A DNA stretch of 25,367 bases. Source: Chrysochromulina tobinii (Eukaryota; Haptophyta; Prymnesiales; Chrysochromulinaceae). How positions within the stretch are numbered: position 1 is the stretch's first letter; every line of letters starts with the position of its first letter. The notes beneath the pieces are model-generated. The model saw nothing but the letters and a program-made list of their open reading frames with translations, made no database searches and was not told the origin of the DNA. Both the position numbers and the translations under genes were made by a program. Shown piece by piece: positions 1 to 8,579 of the stretch. The DNA is taken from contig JWZX01002758.1 of NCBI GenBank assembly GCA_001275005.1, forward strand, positions 1-25,367. Reading direction: 5' to 3'.

Positions 1-1306
1 TCGACTTGACCGCCGGAGGATCCCCGATCTGTACGCTCGGGGGATCGCGGTAGGTAGTCGCGGGCGCGATGTTCATCGCCGCCACCGGTCGTGCTCGCAG
101 CTCGTCTATGGACGCCGCTGTATGCCCCTGTAACGAGAACGTGGGCGCCCGCCTTGAGCGCGCCACCTTATCGTCGTCCAGGTTGAGGACGTGCGGGTCA
201 CCGGAGCCGATGTGGAGCTCACGCGCTTCGAGCGGTTCGCGGAGGACCGCTACCGTCTCAGGGAACACCACCGCGCTCACGAGCACCCTCGCTAGCGCCG
301 TGTTGAGCGCCGGCGGGTACGCCGCCGAGGGGGCGGAGAGCGACGCGCCGAACTCGTCGCGGCCTACTGCTAGCTTGGCGTGCGAGGCGCATCCACACCG
401 AGCGCCGCCAAGCGCCCGGTGGAGAGCCGCCCCTGCCGATGCCGACGCCATCACGCTCGTGTACTTCTGGTACTCTGCGCCAAACTGGCACTGAGCGAAG
501 GTCACGCGCGTTGCCGTCGTCCGGTTGCGAAGCGCCACAAACTGAGGGAGATCCCAGATCGTGGGCGCGTCTGCGAAAGTCGGCCACCAAGCCCACCCGC
601 CTCGGCGTGAAGCGGGATTCTCGATGAGCCAGACGATGCCCGCCTTATCCGCTGCGTCTGCCACGTCTGCAGCGAATCGGGCGAGGCGGTTATGCTTCTC
701 GAGGTACGCGGCCCAGCGGGCAGGGACCGGCGAGATGCCTTCGACCTCTGCGAGCGAGCGCAACCGAGGCTCGAGAGCGGGGGAGAATGAGGCGCACGGA
801 GGCGCCACGTACACCCCTGCCCAGATGCCCTTGGCGATGCCCTCGAGGACTATGGACTGCACCGACGGCTTCGAGATATCTTGACCCTCGGCGTCGTCCG
901 TCACCTCGTACGAGTCAACCCGTGCACCTAAGCGGCGCAGGGCGTCTCGAAGGTCGTGAGGCCGCTCCCTGCCGGCAAAGAGGATGAGGAACCTCTTGCC
1001 CTTCGGGCGCGCCTCTGGACCCGCTCCATTGAGCTCTCGATCTGCTCGCTGCGGCGCCCCGACATCTGCCGAGGCGTCGCACGCTGTGCACTTGTCGAGG
1101 TCGCCGGAGCGTCCTGTCACTGTCTCGTCTCGCAGCTCGGGTCGCACCAGTTCCGACCGCTGCTCGACGTTCCCCGCAAGCGCGGGATCGCTTAGACTTC
1201 CTGCCGCTTCCGCCGCTCGAGTGGGCTCAACACCCCCCGAGTCAGCCTCAGCTTCCGGTTGCCCGTGCGCCTCGGCACTCGCATCCGCGCCGTTCGACGT
1301 GCCCAT
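1..1306 (-). CDS. Cytosine-C5-methyltransferase-like domain ORF, 3' end outside window
   Basis: The frame is open from a TGA near 1430 to the window edge, and the first ATG is at 1306, giving at least 435 residues. After an acidic, low-complexity N-terminus (about residues 1-100), a hydrophobic strand leads into FAG (110-112), resembling motif I of C5 methyltransferases. APPCASFS (168-175) follows, like the motif IV Pro-Cys with Cys171 as nucleophile, then IENP (228-231), like motif VI, and a later CQFG segment (273-276). A C-x-C-x2-H cluster lies near residue 305. Algal retroelement polyproteins often carry such a block. The frame is +1 relative to the ORF ending at 1383 and overlaps it by about 45 nt, so it may be made by frameshifting or from its own ATG. 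The activity is untested; the domain is diverged and could be inactive. Confidence 0.5.
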   Translation of the reverse strand, partial: MGTSNGADASAEAHGQPEAEADSGGVEPTRAAEAAGSLSDPALAGNVEQRSELVRPELRDETVTGRSGDLDKCTACDASADVGAPQRADRELNGAGPEARPKGKRFLILFAGRERPHDLRDALRRLGARVDSYEVTDDAEGQDISKPSVQSIVLEGIAKGIWAGVYVAPPCASFSPALEPRLRSLAEVEGISPVPARWAAYLEKHNRLARFAADVADAADKAGIVWLIENPASRRGGWAWWPTFADAPTIWDLPQFVALRNRTTATRVTFAQCQFGAEYQKYTSVMASASAGAALHRALGGARCGCASHAKLAVGRDEFGASLSAPSAAYPPALNTALARVLVSAVVFPETVAVLREPLEARELHIGSGDPHVLNLDDDKVARSRRAPTFSLQGHTAASIDELRARPVAAMNIAPATTYRDPPSVQIGDPPAVKS

Positions 1307-1382
1307 CTCGTCGATTCCCCCGCCTAGCGCTGCGCCTCTCGTCGGAGAGCACAGCACGTCCACGGGCTGGGCCGCGCGCGAC

Positions 1383-2393
1383 TCAAAGCTGCGTCGCCAG
1401 GTCGCCGTCCTGGGCGCCCTTGGCGTGCTTCAGCTTCTTGGGTTGGGCGGGCTGGGCGTCCGCCTCGGCTGCCTGCTTGGCAAGGATCTCGCGGCCGAGG
1501 CGAAGTGCCTCCTTCTTGGCGGCGCCCTTCGTCGCCTCGGCGTCGTCCGGCTTAGACGGCGTCTTGGGCGGTCCGCCCGGCTTCGCCTCGAGCTTCTTCA
1601 TGCGCTGCTGCAGCTCCTTGAGCTCCTTCGACTGCGCGTCGTTCTGAGCTTTGAGCGCCTGCGCGTCCGGGGCGATGTCGAGGTTCGCCATCTGCTTCCG
1701 CGCCTCGGTGATGAAGGTGGCGGTGATCGCGAGGGTCTTGGTGTGGGCCCAGCAGCTCGCCAGGTCCGGGATTTCCGCGCTCGGCGAGCGCTGGAACGAG
1801 TCGACGCGCTCCTCGTACTCGCGCATGAGCGGCATGAGCACGTTGAGCACCGTAGTCGATGCGCCGTGCTTGGCGAGGCCGTGCGCCATGACCGTGTGGA
1901 CGGTCGCGAGCGTCTGCACCGCGGTCGAATCCCAAGGCGCCGCCATGCCGAAGATGGTTTGGAGGAGCGGGATCGCCGCGAAGAGGTTGCGCGTGACCGC
2001 GAGCTCCGCTGCTGCCGCTGAGGGCTTGGGCGAGATCGCCGGCTGGGCGAGGTACTCGAGCTCCTTCTCCGTACCGGCGAGCGGCTTGAGGGAGAGGGCG
2101 TTGCTGCCCTTGTCGTACAGTCGCCCCGCTTGGACGGCCTTGACGAGCGCCTCCGGTTCGGCGTACGGCCGCACGTGCTCCTGCGCGCGCAGCTCTTCCT
2201 TGACGGCCCGAACTACGGCGGCGCGCACTTGCCCCGCTACCGCCGCTACCTCCGCTAACCCGGGTGTGAGGGCGAGCGCACCTGTGATGCGCTTGATGTG
2301 CGACGATGCCAGGAGCGCGGCCACCTTGGCGTCCGTCTCGCATACCTGCGCGTGCGCCTTGATCTTGTCCGCGACTCCGCGTTCGATATCCCC
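1383..2393 (-). CDS. Gag-like ORF, 3' part in the shifted frame
   Basis: This frame continues the upstream 2255-3988 ORF after a one-base shift at a run of four C (2390-2393 on the plus strand). There is no ATG at its head: the first internal start-like codon, at 2324, is GTG. It therefore reads as a continuation and not as a separate gene. The product is mostly alpha-helical and Ala/Leu rich. A heptad-like, charged stretch (about nt 1560-1660) rich in Gln, Lys and Glu is probably coiled coil, and the tail is Lys/Ala/Pro rich and ends at TGA 1383. No enzymatic motif is visible. A structural, gag-like role is inferred only from position ahead of the methyltransferase-like ORF. Confidence 0.45.
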   Translation of the reverse strand, partial: GDIERGVADKIKAHAQVCETDAKVAALLASSHIKRITGALALTPGLAEVAAVAGQVRAAVVRAVKEELRAQEHVRPYAEPEALVKAVQAGRLYDKGSNALSLKPLAGTEKELEYLAQPAISPKPSAAAAELAVTRNLFAAIPLLQTIFGMAAPWDSTAVQTLATVHTVMAHGLAKHGASTTVLNVLMPLMREYEERVDSFQRSPSAEIPDLASCWAHTKTLAITATFITEARKQMANLDIAPDAQALKAQNDAQSKELKELQQRMKKLEAKPGGPPKTPSKPDDAEATKGAAKKEALRLGREILAKQAAEADAQPAQPKKLKHAKGAQDGDLATQL

Positions 2394-3988
2394 GAGGACA
2401 TCTTCATGCCGAGATCGAGCAGTCGGTGCTTCGAATGGGCGTTGCCGTGAACGGCGACCGCCCGTGCCTCGGCGGCTCCGTGCTCCTCGACGTGCTTAAG
2501 GTTGTCGCCCGCGAAGCTCTGCGTCGACGCGGCGAGCATGGCTAGGCCTGACTGCATGGTCATCGCGCCCGCGTCGATCTCGGAGGGGAGATCAGCCTTG
2601 GGCACTACGACGCGAGAGCGGGCTGCCATCTCGGCGACTTTCTTGCGAACCTCGCGCATGCTGGCGCAGGGCGTCGAGCGCGACCCGACTATCTCGTCGA
2701 ACGACAGCGTGCCCGCCGCGCAGAGAGCGGCGATGCCTGCGTCGATGGCGTCAACCGCCGAGTCCTCGGACTTGTCCATGTTCTCGAAGGAGCACGCCGT
2801 CTCGTCGTCGATCGCGTGGGCGATCGTCCACAGCTGGGTGAGCACTAGCTCCGACTTGGGCACGCCCTGGAGGAGTGCGAGTGCGCGCGGGCACGTCTGA
2901 AGGGCCTCGGTGATGGCGAGTGCCGACGGCGAGATGAGCGTCGTCGCGGGCGCCGGCATCGCCGACGGGATCGGCGGACGCGGGACGGCTGGCACCGGGA
3001 TGGGGGTCGGGGCGCTTGACATGGCCACCTTCCGAGCCGGCGCGGCCGCGGCCAGCGGCGCGGGCTTGGCCACGAGCGAGAACAGCGGCGGCACGGACGC
3101 GGCCGCTCCGAGCGTGCTCGCGGCCAACGAGAACACGTCTTCGTCTCCGCTCGCGACGCCGCCGGCGGTGCCGGCTTCGGCGGCCGACGGCATGACGCCG
3201 AGCTCGAGGAAGCTCTTCTCGTCTACGCGCGAGAGCGTGTACGTCGAGCCGAGCTTGACGTGCGGGCGGCGCAGCGACGCCGTCAGGTCCGCGATGTCGT
3301 GCTTCTTGAGCGAGATGAGCGACGTGATGCCTGCGCGCAGCAGTGCCTCGAGGAGGCCGGCGAGCCCGGCGTCCGAGATGGCGTCCGCGAAGGGGCCATG
3401 CGCCTTGGGCGTCGTCATCGTCCGGCCAGTGAAGGGGGAGGAGCGCCGCAGCCCAGGGGTCGCCGAGCCCGTGCTTGACGCGAGGGCTGTCGCCGCGATG
3501 GCCTCGTAGACTGACTTCTTGGGGGGAACGGTAGCGATAGCTCCTGCTCCGGTGCTTTCGGGCGGCTCGGTTGCTGCCTCGTCGTCCGACTCCGGTGCCA
3601 CTGCCTCCGCAGCGGGAGGGAAGGTGGGAACCTCGTCGGCCTCGTGGGCGGCGGCCGCGGCAGCATCGAGCGCGTCGGCTTTTGCTTTCTGGAACGCCAG
3701 GGTAGCGTTGACATCGATTCCCGAGCGTGTCTCGTTGTTGTTGAGATCGGGGACGTGCTCGAGGAGGTACAGCCCCGCGTTGACGGCGATCTCCGTCATG
3801 TCGGGCTCATCGCCGAAGAGCGCGTGCACCGACTCGATGATCTTCTTGCGGCCGATGGTGGTAAATATCAGGGTGACTTCTTTATCGACTGGGGGAGAGA
3901 GACCGACTGCGGCGAACGCCTCCGCGTTTGGCCCGTCGGGATCCACCGTCATCGACTGAATGGTTACTCGTGCTGTCAAGCGCGCCAT
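2255..3988 (-). CDS. Gag-like ORF, 5' part, unknown family
   Basis: The first ATG is at 3988; the frame is open slightly further upstream, but only to a TTG. The first 95 residues look folded (short strands and helices, few low-complexity runs). They are followed by an Ala/Pro/Glu-rich linker, a second helical block around nt 3200-3400 and a Pro/Ala-rich linker around nt 2950-3080. From about 2390 to the stop at 2255 the composition switches to Arg/Ser-rich, typical of reading in the wrong frame, while the other frame stays protein-like. The last 45 residues are therefore probably not native. I do not recognise the family. A capsid-like role is suggested only by its place as the first product of the element. 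Confidence 0.5.
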   Translation of the reverse strand: MARLTARVTIQSMTVDPDGPNAEAFAAVGLSPPVDKEVTLIFTTIGRKKIIESVHALFGDEPDMTEIAVNAGLYLLEHVPDLNNNETRSGIDVNATLAFQKAKADALDAAAAAAHEADEVPTFPPAAEAVAPESDDEAATEPPESTGAGAIATVPPKKSVYEAIAATALASSTGSATPGLRRSSPFTGRTMTTPKAHGPFADAISDAGLAGLLEALLRAGITSLISLKKHDIADLTASLRRPHVKLGSTYTLSRVDEKSFLELGVMPSAAEAGTAGGVASGDEDVFSLAASTLGAAASVPPLFSLVAKPAPLAAAAPARKVAMSSAPTPIPVPAVPRPPIPSAMPAPATTLISPSALAITEALQTCPRALALLQGVPKSELVLTQLWTIAHAIDDETACSFENMDKSEDSAVDAIDAGIAALCAAGTLSFDEIVGSRSTPCASMREVRKKVAEMAARSRVVVPKADLPSEIDAGAMTMQSGLAMLAASTQSFAGDNLKHVEEHGAAEARAVAVHGNAHSKHRLLDLGMKMSSGISNAESRTRSRRTRRYARRTPRWPRSWHRRTSSASQVRSPSHPG

Positions 3989-4021
3989 CGCAACCAATGG
4001 GCGGCGGCAGAGCTCCCGCCT

Positions 4022-4056
4022 TCGGACCAGACGCGCGGCACCCGCGACTGGTCCGA
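4022..4056. repeat. Stem-loop in the leader of the minus-strand element
   Basis: The arms CGGACCAG (4023-4030) and CTGGTCCG (4048-4055) are perfectly complementary, with one further T-A pair outside. An inner CGCG/CGCG pair after an A-A mismatch could extend the stem. It lies about 35 nt upstream of the gag-like ATG on the minus strand, where a retroelement leader structure would be expected. No function is known. Confidence 0.5.
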
Positions 4057-4117
4057 CCCGGATCGACCGGTGGAGCTAGCGCCGCCGCGGCGATTCCACA
4101 CCGAACTATGCATGCAT

Positions 4118-4137
4118 GCGCGAGACCCGTCTCGCGC
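4118..4137. repeat. Perfect 9-bp inverted repeat
   Basis: The arms GCGCGAGAC (4118-4126) and GTCTCGCGC (4129-4137) are separated by only CC, directly after an ATGCATGCATG run. The near-zero spacing favours a protein-binding palindrome or cruciform over a terminator hairpin. Confidence 0.5.
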
Positions 4138-4355
4138 CCGCCCCCCCCCGGGGAGACTCACGCCCCCCTACCAGGGCCCCCCGCATCCGCGCTGAGACGA
4201 GCGCGACCTCCGCCGAGCGACGGCGGACGCGCCCCTTCCTCTACCCGCAGTCTTCGACTTCATGAGGGATGTAATTCACTCAACACGTAAACGGCACCAC
4301 CGTGAAAAGCTATTCACATTGTTCATTTTCGGTGTGATCAAGCTTAGCGAGAGCG

Positions 4356-7300
4356 ATGGGAGCAAACAAAAGCCGCTGCTACTGCGCCATTGCCGACGAC
4401 GTGCACGACCCCACGTCCTCTTCGATGTCCTCGTCGAAAGCGGCTGCCAATACCAAAACCTCTATGCAGCCAGTCAGAGTGTGCGCTTTCTGCCGTACGC
4501 CCTTGTTGTGGGACAGCAGCAGGGCCAAAGATGACGACGAACTGGACGTGCTAATTGCGTGCAGTAAAAGTTGCGAGGCACAGCTGATCAACCTCGTAGT
4601 TCCACGGGCCCGCTTCGCATATCAATTGAAGACGATCTTGCGCGACGCTGCGAGCCTCGAGGCGCTCCCAGAGACGTCCTCGTCGCAAGACTCGCAAAAC
4701 TGGACAACCACAGCGATGCTAAACACCCAGCGCGACGTGAATGTTAAGGGAACTTTTGTGACGCACTCGCTGTGGTTGAACACGACGTTACGCTACATCG
4801 GCGTCCCGTCCACTGAGGAACTGCGCGTGTCGGTGCCGCGGCTGCTCCAGAAGCGGCTTCCGAAGTTTGAATGGCTCGACAATCTTTGTGAGAGGCTCGA
4901 GGGGTGCCTGCCCAAGCCGCGCAATAGCTCCTACGACGTCACCGAGCTCCCGATTCGCGGGAGCCCGGAGTCGGGTGAGGGCCTCACCGCCAGACTGCAA
5001 AGACACCAACGCCGGCAGAGCTCCCCGAACCTGCTGGTACCGTCTCTAGCCCAGTGGGACGGTGTGCCAGCAGGATTGCCAGCAGGACGAGCTCTGCCAG
5101 CAGGACGAGCTCTGCAGCGCTCCTCGAGCTGCAGCAATCTGCCAGCAGGACGAGCTCTGCAGCGCTCCTCGAGCTGCAGCGACCTCTCGCCGCGCTTCGT
5201 GCTCGATGGAACGGGAGCGCTGGGCGTCTCGCCGGCCGTACCTCGCCCGCCATTTCTGCACACCCCGACCGAGACGCATGTTCATGCCGGGCTGAGCAGT
5301 CCCAGCGCCGCGCCTTTCGGTTGGTTTTCTCTCTCCGCCGACATGCTGCTCAGGACTCCCACGCCTCACGATGCCAGGACGCCGGACACGGGTCTCTTTC
5401 GCTCACCTTCCTCCTTCTTCTCCCCATTCTCGCCATTCTCGCCATTCAACCCTAAGAATGCGCAACGCGTGCGGGATTGTCGGAATGCGACTGTCGTCAT
5501 CGTTAGCGTGCTGCTCGGGGTCACGGTCTTGTACTTCTTCGTGCGGGTGATCTTCCTCGCACACCTCATCTACACCGCCAAAGAGTCAGACAAGGTGTGT
5601 GGTCCGCTCACGAACCGCTTTCGAACTAACGGCTGCACGCGGGTTTCTTTTCGTGGCCGTGCCTTATCTGGCCACGCCTTATCTGGCCTTCCTTGTACTG
5701 ATCCATCGATCCGGGAGACATTCGCGTCTTCGCAGCTCCTCTTTTACGACTTGCCGATGTGCAGCCGCTCCGCCGCCGCAGAATCCCCGGGCTTCGCCGT
5801 GCGCCTGGTCGATACGGCCGGCGCATGCGGCGAAGCCGAGCTGTATAACAATAGCTCGGCGGGCGCCTTGCAGCAGCTCGGGGAGATGCGCGAACTTGGG
5901 TTGATGCTCCGGCTGGATGACGGCTTCGAACTGGGCAAGGCGTACCTGCCGGTGTTCGTTCTCGGGCCTGCGCAGTACGCGCTGCTCACAGTATCGTTGC
6001 TCGACTCGAAGGGGAGATCGCTGTTCGAGGTGCCGGAGCTCACCGTGCAGCTTGGACCAGACGAGCGCTTCCCGTGGATCCAGGGCGAAGAGGCGTTCGA
6101 AGAGGAGAATGATGCGTACGAGAGCGTCTTGGAGGACATTATCGATGACTTGGGTGAGGACCTAATCGAGCATTTGACGAACCAGGTGAGCGATCTCATC
6201 GAGAGCGTCTCTGAAGATGCCCTTGATGAGATTGTGGACTTTGTGGACACAATCGACGCATATCTGTACAACGACACAGTCGACGCCAACGAGACTGCGG
6301 CGGCGCGCCTGGAGGAGCTCACCGAGAAGGCTGAGGAGGAGGCAGAGGAGCAGGCTGAGGAGCAGGCTGAGGAGGAGGAGGATGAAAGGGAGGCCGCGTT
6401 CGACGCGGGCCTCCTGAGCGACCTGGGTGTGCGCAAGACTTTCTTCTTGCTGGCCACTGCCTTCAACACATTCTTCAACATGGACATCTTCTACTTCCGG
6501 CCGAGTCGGATGGCTGCGGAACCGGTGGTGCCTGGAGCGTACACCGAAGCCGGCATCGAGAAGGAATACTCGCAGGTGCCGTACTACTACGGCGCACGCG
6601 CTGTCAAGAGTGGCCGACCCATCCTCGTCGCCACGTCTGAGCACTACGTTGCGCGAAAGGGTCCGCAGATGGTCGACTCTTGCACGATCCGTAATGGGCG
6701 ACGCGTGCTTCCCTGGGAATATGGGCCCAAGGCACTGAAGGCGGGGTGCAACAACGTGTACTCGCGCGTGCTGCCCGTCGACGGCGACCGGTACGAGTTG
6801 GTGCCGGCGCTCGCGCTCAAGACGCCCATCGACACGTGGCGCTGGCCACTGCAGCTGCGCATCCTCACGGGGCGAGTGTACACGAACCTCTCGCTGGTGC
6901 GCGATGTCTTGGGCGCGAACGGTACGACCGAAGGTGCGAACGCGACTGTACGAGGCGGCGAGCAAGTGCCCTTTTTGGTGCACTTTGACCCAGCAGGGTT
7001 CAAGCCGCAGCTGGCGTACTCGGACGACGGGGTGGCGCGTCAAAAAGACAAGGTGCCGAGGCTCTGGGTGGCTCTCGTGATTTTCGTCTTCCTCGTCATG
7101 GTGACGGTCATCTTCTGCGGCGAGTTCCATAACCTCCCCAGTGCGGCCGTGAGCGTGCTGCACAGGACCGTCATGGGGCTCGTCCGCGACGGCACCGGCA
7201 GGTGGCCGAGAGCTGCAGCCGCTGCTCTCGCGCTCTCGAAGCGCAAAGCCGGTGGGGGTTCGAGCCGTGACGAGACGCGGGATCCTGACTCCAACGACGT

Positions 7301-7538
7301 ATCGGAGAACGTATCGGAGAACTCCTTCTCCCACGAGCCGACCGACGAGGTGCCTTCTCGTGAACCCACCCCGGTGAGGAAGAGGGAGCCGCGACGGCCC
7401 TCCTTGGTCTCTGCTCTCGGCCGATTCCAAGCAATCCAAATCGCACGGGGCGGTGAAGCGGGCTCGAGCGACTCGCACTCGAGGCAGTACTCGCGCGAGA
7501 AGAACGCCAAGTCGCCGTTTGAGCCGGTGTTGGTGTGA
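4356..7538 (+). CDS. Large two-TM membrane protein with glycosylated ectodomain, unknown family
   Basis: An intronless 1060-residue frame. The N-terminal ~375 residues are Ser/Pro/Arg rich, with Cys pairs at 43/46 and 69/73 that could bind zinc, and two short in-frame duplications (near residues 243-278 and SPF repeats near 355-364). TM1 spans about 379-405 and TM2 about 902-922. The ~500 residues between them carry several N-x-S/T sites, scattered Cys and a very acidic Glu/Ala-rich helix (about 575-680), then a hydrophobic but probably not spanning segment (693-714). The C-terminal ~135 residues are Ser/Arg/Glu rich. This topology puts both tails in the cytosol and a large loop outside or in the lumen, as in CDC50, P2X or ENaC-type proteins, but I see no signature of any of these families. 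It is probably lineage-specific. Confidence 0.8.
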   Translation: MGANKSRCYCAIADDVHDPTSSSMSSSKAAANTKTSMQPVRVCAFCRTPLLWDSSRAKDDDELDVLIACSKSCEAQLINLVVPRARFAYQLKTILRDAASLEALPETSSSQDSQNWTTTAMLNTQRDVNVKGTFVTHSLWLNTTLRYIGVPSTEELRVSVPRLLQKRLPKFEWLDNLCERLEGCLPKPRNSSYDVTELPIRGSPESGEGLTARLQRHQRRQSSPNLLVPSLAQWDGVPAGLPAGRALPAGRALQRSSSCSNLPAGRALQRSSSCSDLSPRFVLDGTGALGVSPAVPRPPFLHTPTETHVHAGLSSPSAAPFGWFSLSADMLLRTPTPHDARTPDTGLFRSPSSFFSPFSPFSPFNPKNAQRVRDCRNATVVIVSVLLGVTVLYFFVRVIFLAHLIYTAKESDKVCGPLTNRFRTNGCTRVSFRGRALSGHALSGLPCTDPSIRETFASSQLLFYDLPMCSRSAAAESPGFAVRLVDTAGACGEAELYNNSSAGALQQLGEMRELGLMLRLDDGFELGKAYLPVFVLGPAQYALLTVSLLDSKGRSLFEVPELTVQLGPDERFPWIQGEEAFEEENDAYESVLEDIIDDLGEDLIEHLTNQVSDLIESVSEDALDEIVDFVDTIDAYLYNDTVDANETAAARLEELTEKAEEEAEEQAEEQAEEEEDEREAAFDAGLLSDLGVRKTFFLLATAFNTFFNMDIFYFRPSRMAAEPVVPGAYTEAGIEKEYSQVPYYYGARAVKSGRPILVATSEHYVARKGPQMVDSCTIRNGRRVLPWEYGPKALKAGCNNVYSRVLPVDGDRYELVPALALKTPIDTWRWPLQLRILTGRVYTNLSLVRDVLGANGTTEGANATVRGGEQVPFLVHFDPAGFKPQLAYSDDGVARQKDKVPRLWVALVIFVFLVMVTVIFCGEFHNLPSAAVSVLHRTVMGLVRDGTGRWPRAAAAALALSKRKAGGGSSRDETRDPDSNDVSENVSENSFSHEPTDEVPSREPTPVRKREPRRPSLVSALGRFQAIQIARGGEAGSSDSHSRQYSREKNAKSPFEPVLV
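5065..5181 (+). repeat. In-frame tandem duplication inside the membrane-protein gene
   Basis: GCCAGCAGGACGAGCTCT recurs. The longest unit is about 45 bp, in two adjacent copies (about 5096-5140 and 5141-5181), preceded by shorter partial copies. The unit length is a multiple of three, so the repeat adds Leu-Pro-Ala-Gly-Arg and Gln-Arg-Ser-Ser-Ser-Cys-Ser blocks without breaking the frame. Confidence 0.8.
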
Positions 7539-7721
7539 AACGTTGGGCTAAACACCATCTTCGGGACCATGGCCACGCCCTGGGGCAGGCCGCAGGCGTG
7601 AAGTAAGTGGATGTCGTGCGAATGTGTAGCGTTCGCTGGTCCCCGGTGTTCTTGGGTGCGTCACACAGACACACATTCACATTCACACAATTTTTGTTTT
7701 AATTGTCTGTGAATTTTCTCG

Positions 7722-8408
7722 ATGGCGAGGCCCTTCGTACATGTAACATTCGCGGGTGTGCCACGAGCGACGTTCAGGCTGAGCATGAGCAACTACTCTG
7801 CCGTGCAGCGGCTCAGGCTCACTCCACCGCGCTCGATAAGCACGCTAGCTCGTCAATTCACCAGTGGCGGCAGCAGCAGCACTTGTTCCGTGAGCTTTGG
7901 CCGAAGGTTCTGCTCGTCGTCAGCACAGGGTGGTGCCGACCTCTACGCTCTCCTAGGCGTGAGCCGATCCGCGACCGCGCAGGAGATCAAGAGGGCATAC
8001 TTTACGGCCGCCAAACGCACACATCCGGATGTTGACTCATCTCCGGGCGCCGCGAACCGCTTTCGCGCGCTCTCGTCGGCGTACGAGGTGCTGCGCGACC
8101 CGGAGCGCCGACGCGAGTACGACGCAAGTCAGTCATCCCACGCAGCCGGCAGCGGCGGTAGCAGCTCCTCGGCCGGAGGCCAACGCTGGCAGCAGAGCCA
8201 ACAGTGGCAGCGACGACAGCAGCAGCAACCGCAGCAGGACCCGCACATGAGCGATGCGCGACGAATCTTCATGCAGGTTTGGAGCGAATATGGGATGGAC
8301 GATGTCGATGACTACATCGCGATGGTGAACGCCGAGTTCTCTACAGCTGTGAGCGCGGCCTTCAGCGGCCGCACGGCGCCACTGCGCGCGTTCGTCTCGG
8401 TTGTATAG
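7722..8408 (+). CDS. Mitochondrial J-domain (DnaJ/Hsp40) protein
   Basis: Co-chaperone that stimulates Hsp70 ATPase. The first ~70 of 228 residues are rich in Arg, Ser and Thr with no Asp or Glu, a classic mitochondrial presequence. The J domain spans about 72-136 with the invariant HPD at 101-103 and a normal helix IV (RRREYD). A Gln/Ser/Gly-rich linker (135-180) and a short helical C-terminus follow; there is no zinc-finger or C-terminal substrate domain, so this is a type III J-protein. The ATG at 7722 lies 183 bp after the stop of the preceding gene. The stop at 8406 follows an abrupt end, and a hydrophobic frame at about 8802-9108 could be a further exon encoding a membrane tail. The family call is secure; the 3' structure is not. 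Confidence 0.85.
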   Translation: MARPFVHVTFAGVPRATFRLSMSNYSAVQRLRLTPPRSISTLARQFTSGGSSSTCSVSFGRRFCSSSAQGGADLYALLGVSRSATAQEIKRAYFTAAKRTHPDVDSSPGAANRFRALSSAYEVLRDPERRREYDASQSSHAAGSGGSSSSAGGQRWQQSQQWQRRQQQQPQQDPHMSDARRIFMQVWSEYGMDDVDDYIAMVNAEFSTAVSAAFSGRTAPLRAFVSVV

Positions 8409-8579
8409 TCGCTCACGTCAGGGGCTAGCCCAGGCCGCCGGGGGCGAAGATCTCGTAGAGCCTCTCGAGCAGTGGCCCGAGCGCGTCCGCGGCCGCTGCC
8501 GCACCTGCACCGAGCGCGTCCGTGCCCGCGCCGAGCGTGTCCGCGATCGCGTTCGCGCCCGCGTCGGCGGCGTCGCTCG

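Larger units (their letters stand above)
1..3988 (-). mobile_element. Partial retroelement-like unit, truncated by window edge
   Basis: Three minus-strand reading frames follow one another: a gag-like ORF (2255-3988), its continuation in another frame (1383-2393), and an ORF with a cytosine-methyltransferase-like domain that runs open off the left edge (1-1306). The order, tight spacing, frame changes and compact coiled-coil/Ala-rich first product resemble the gag-to-pol layout of a retroelement. Cytosine methyltransferases captured by retrotransposons are known from algae and dinoflagellates. No reverse transcriptase, integrase or LTR pair lies in the window; pol would be to the left, outside. 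A viral or cellular gene cluster cannot be excluded. The assignment is an inference from layout and one domain. Confidence 0.5.
3989..4355. promoter_or_regulatory. Divergent intergenic region with two stem-loops
   Basis: This separates the minus-strand element (ATG 3988) from the plus-strand membrane-protein gene (ATG 4356). It contains a hairpin at 4022-4056, a perfect 9-bp palindrome at 4118-4137 and a run of C at 4140-4149. The last 90 bases are AT-richer and probably form the leader of the plus-strand gene. No LTR ends or primer-binding site were recognised. Promoters for both directions must lie here, but no clear TATA box is seen. Confidence 0.4.

Noticed and set aside
984-2499. Long plus-strand open frames antisense to the gag-like ORFs
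   Set aside because: They are shadows of the minus-strand frames: high GC third positions keep the opposite strand open, and the products are Arg/Leu/Ser-rich with no domain.
6162-7478. 438-residue minus-strand open frame
   Set aside because: It is antisense to the membrane-protein gene, rich in Arg/His/Leu, and has no domain; the plus frame has TM segments and glycosylation sites.
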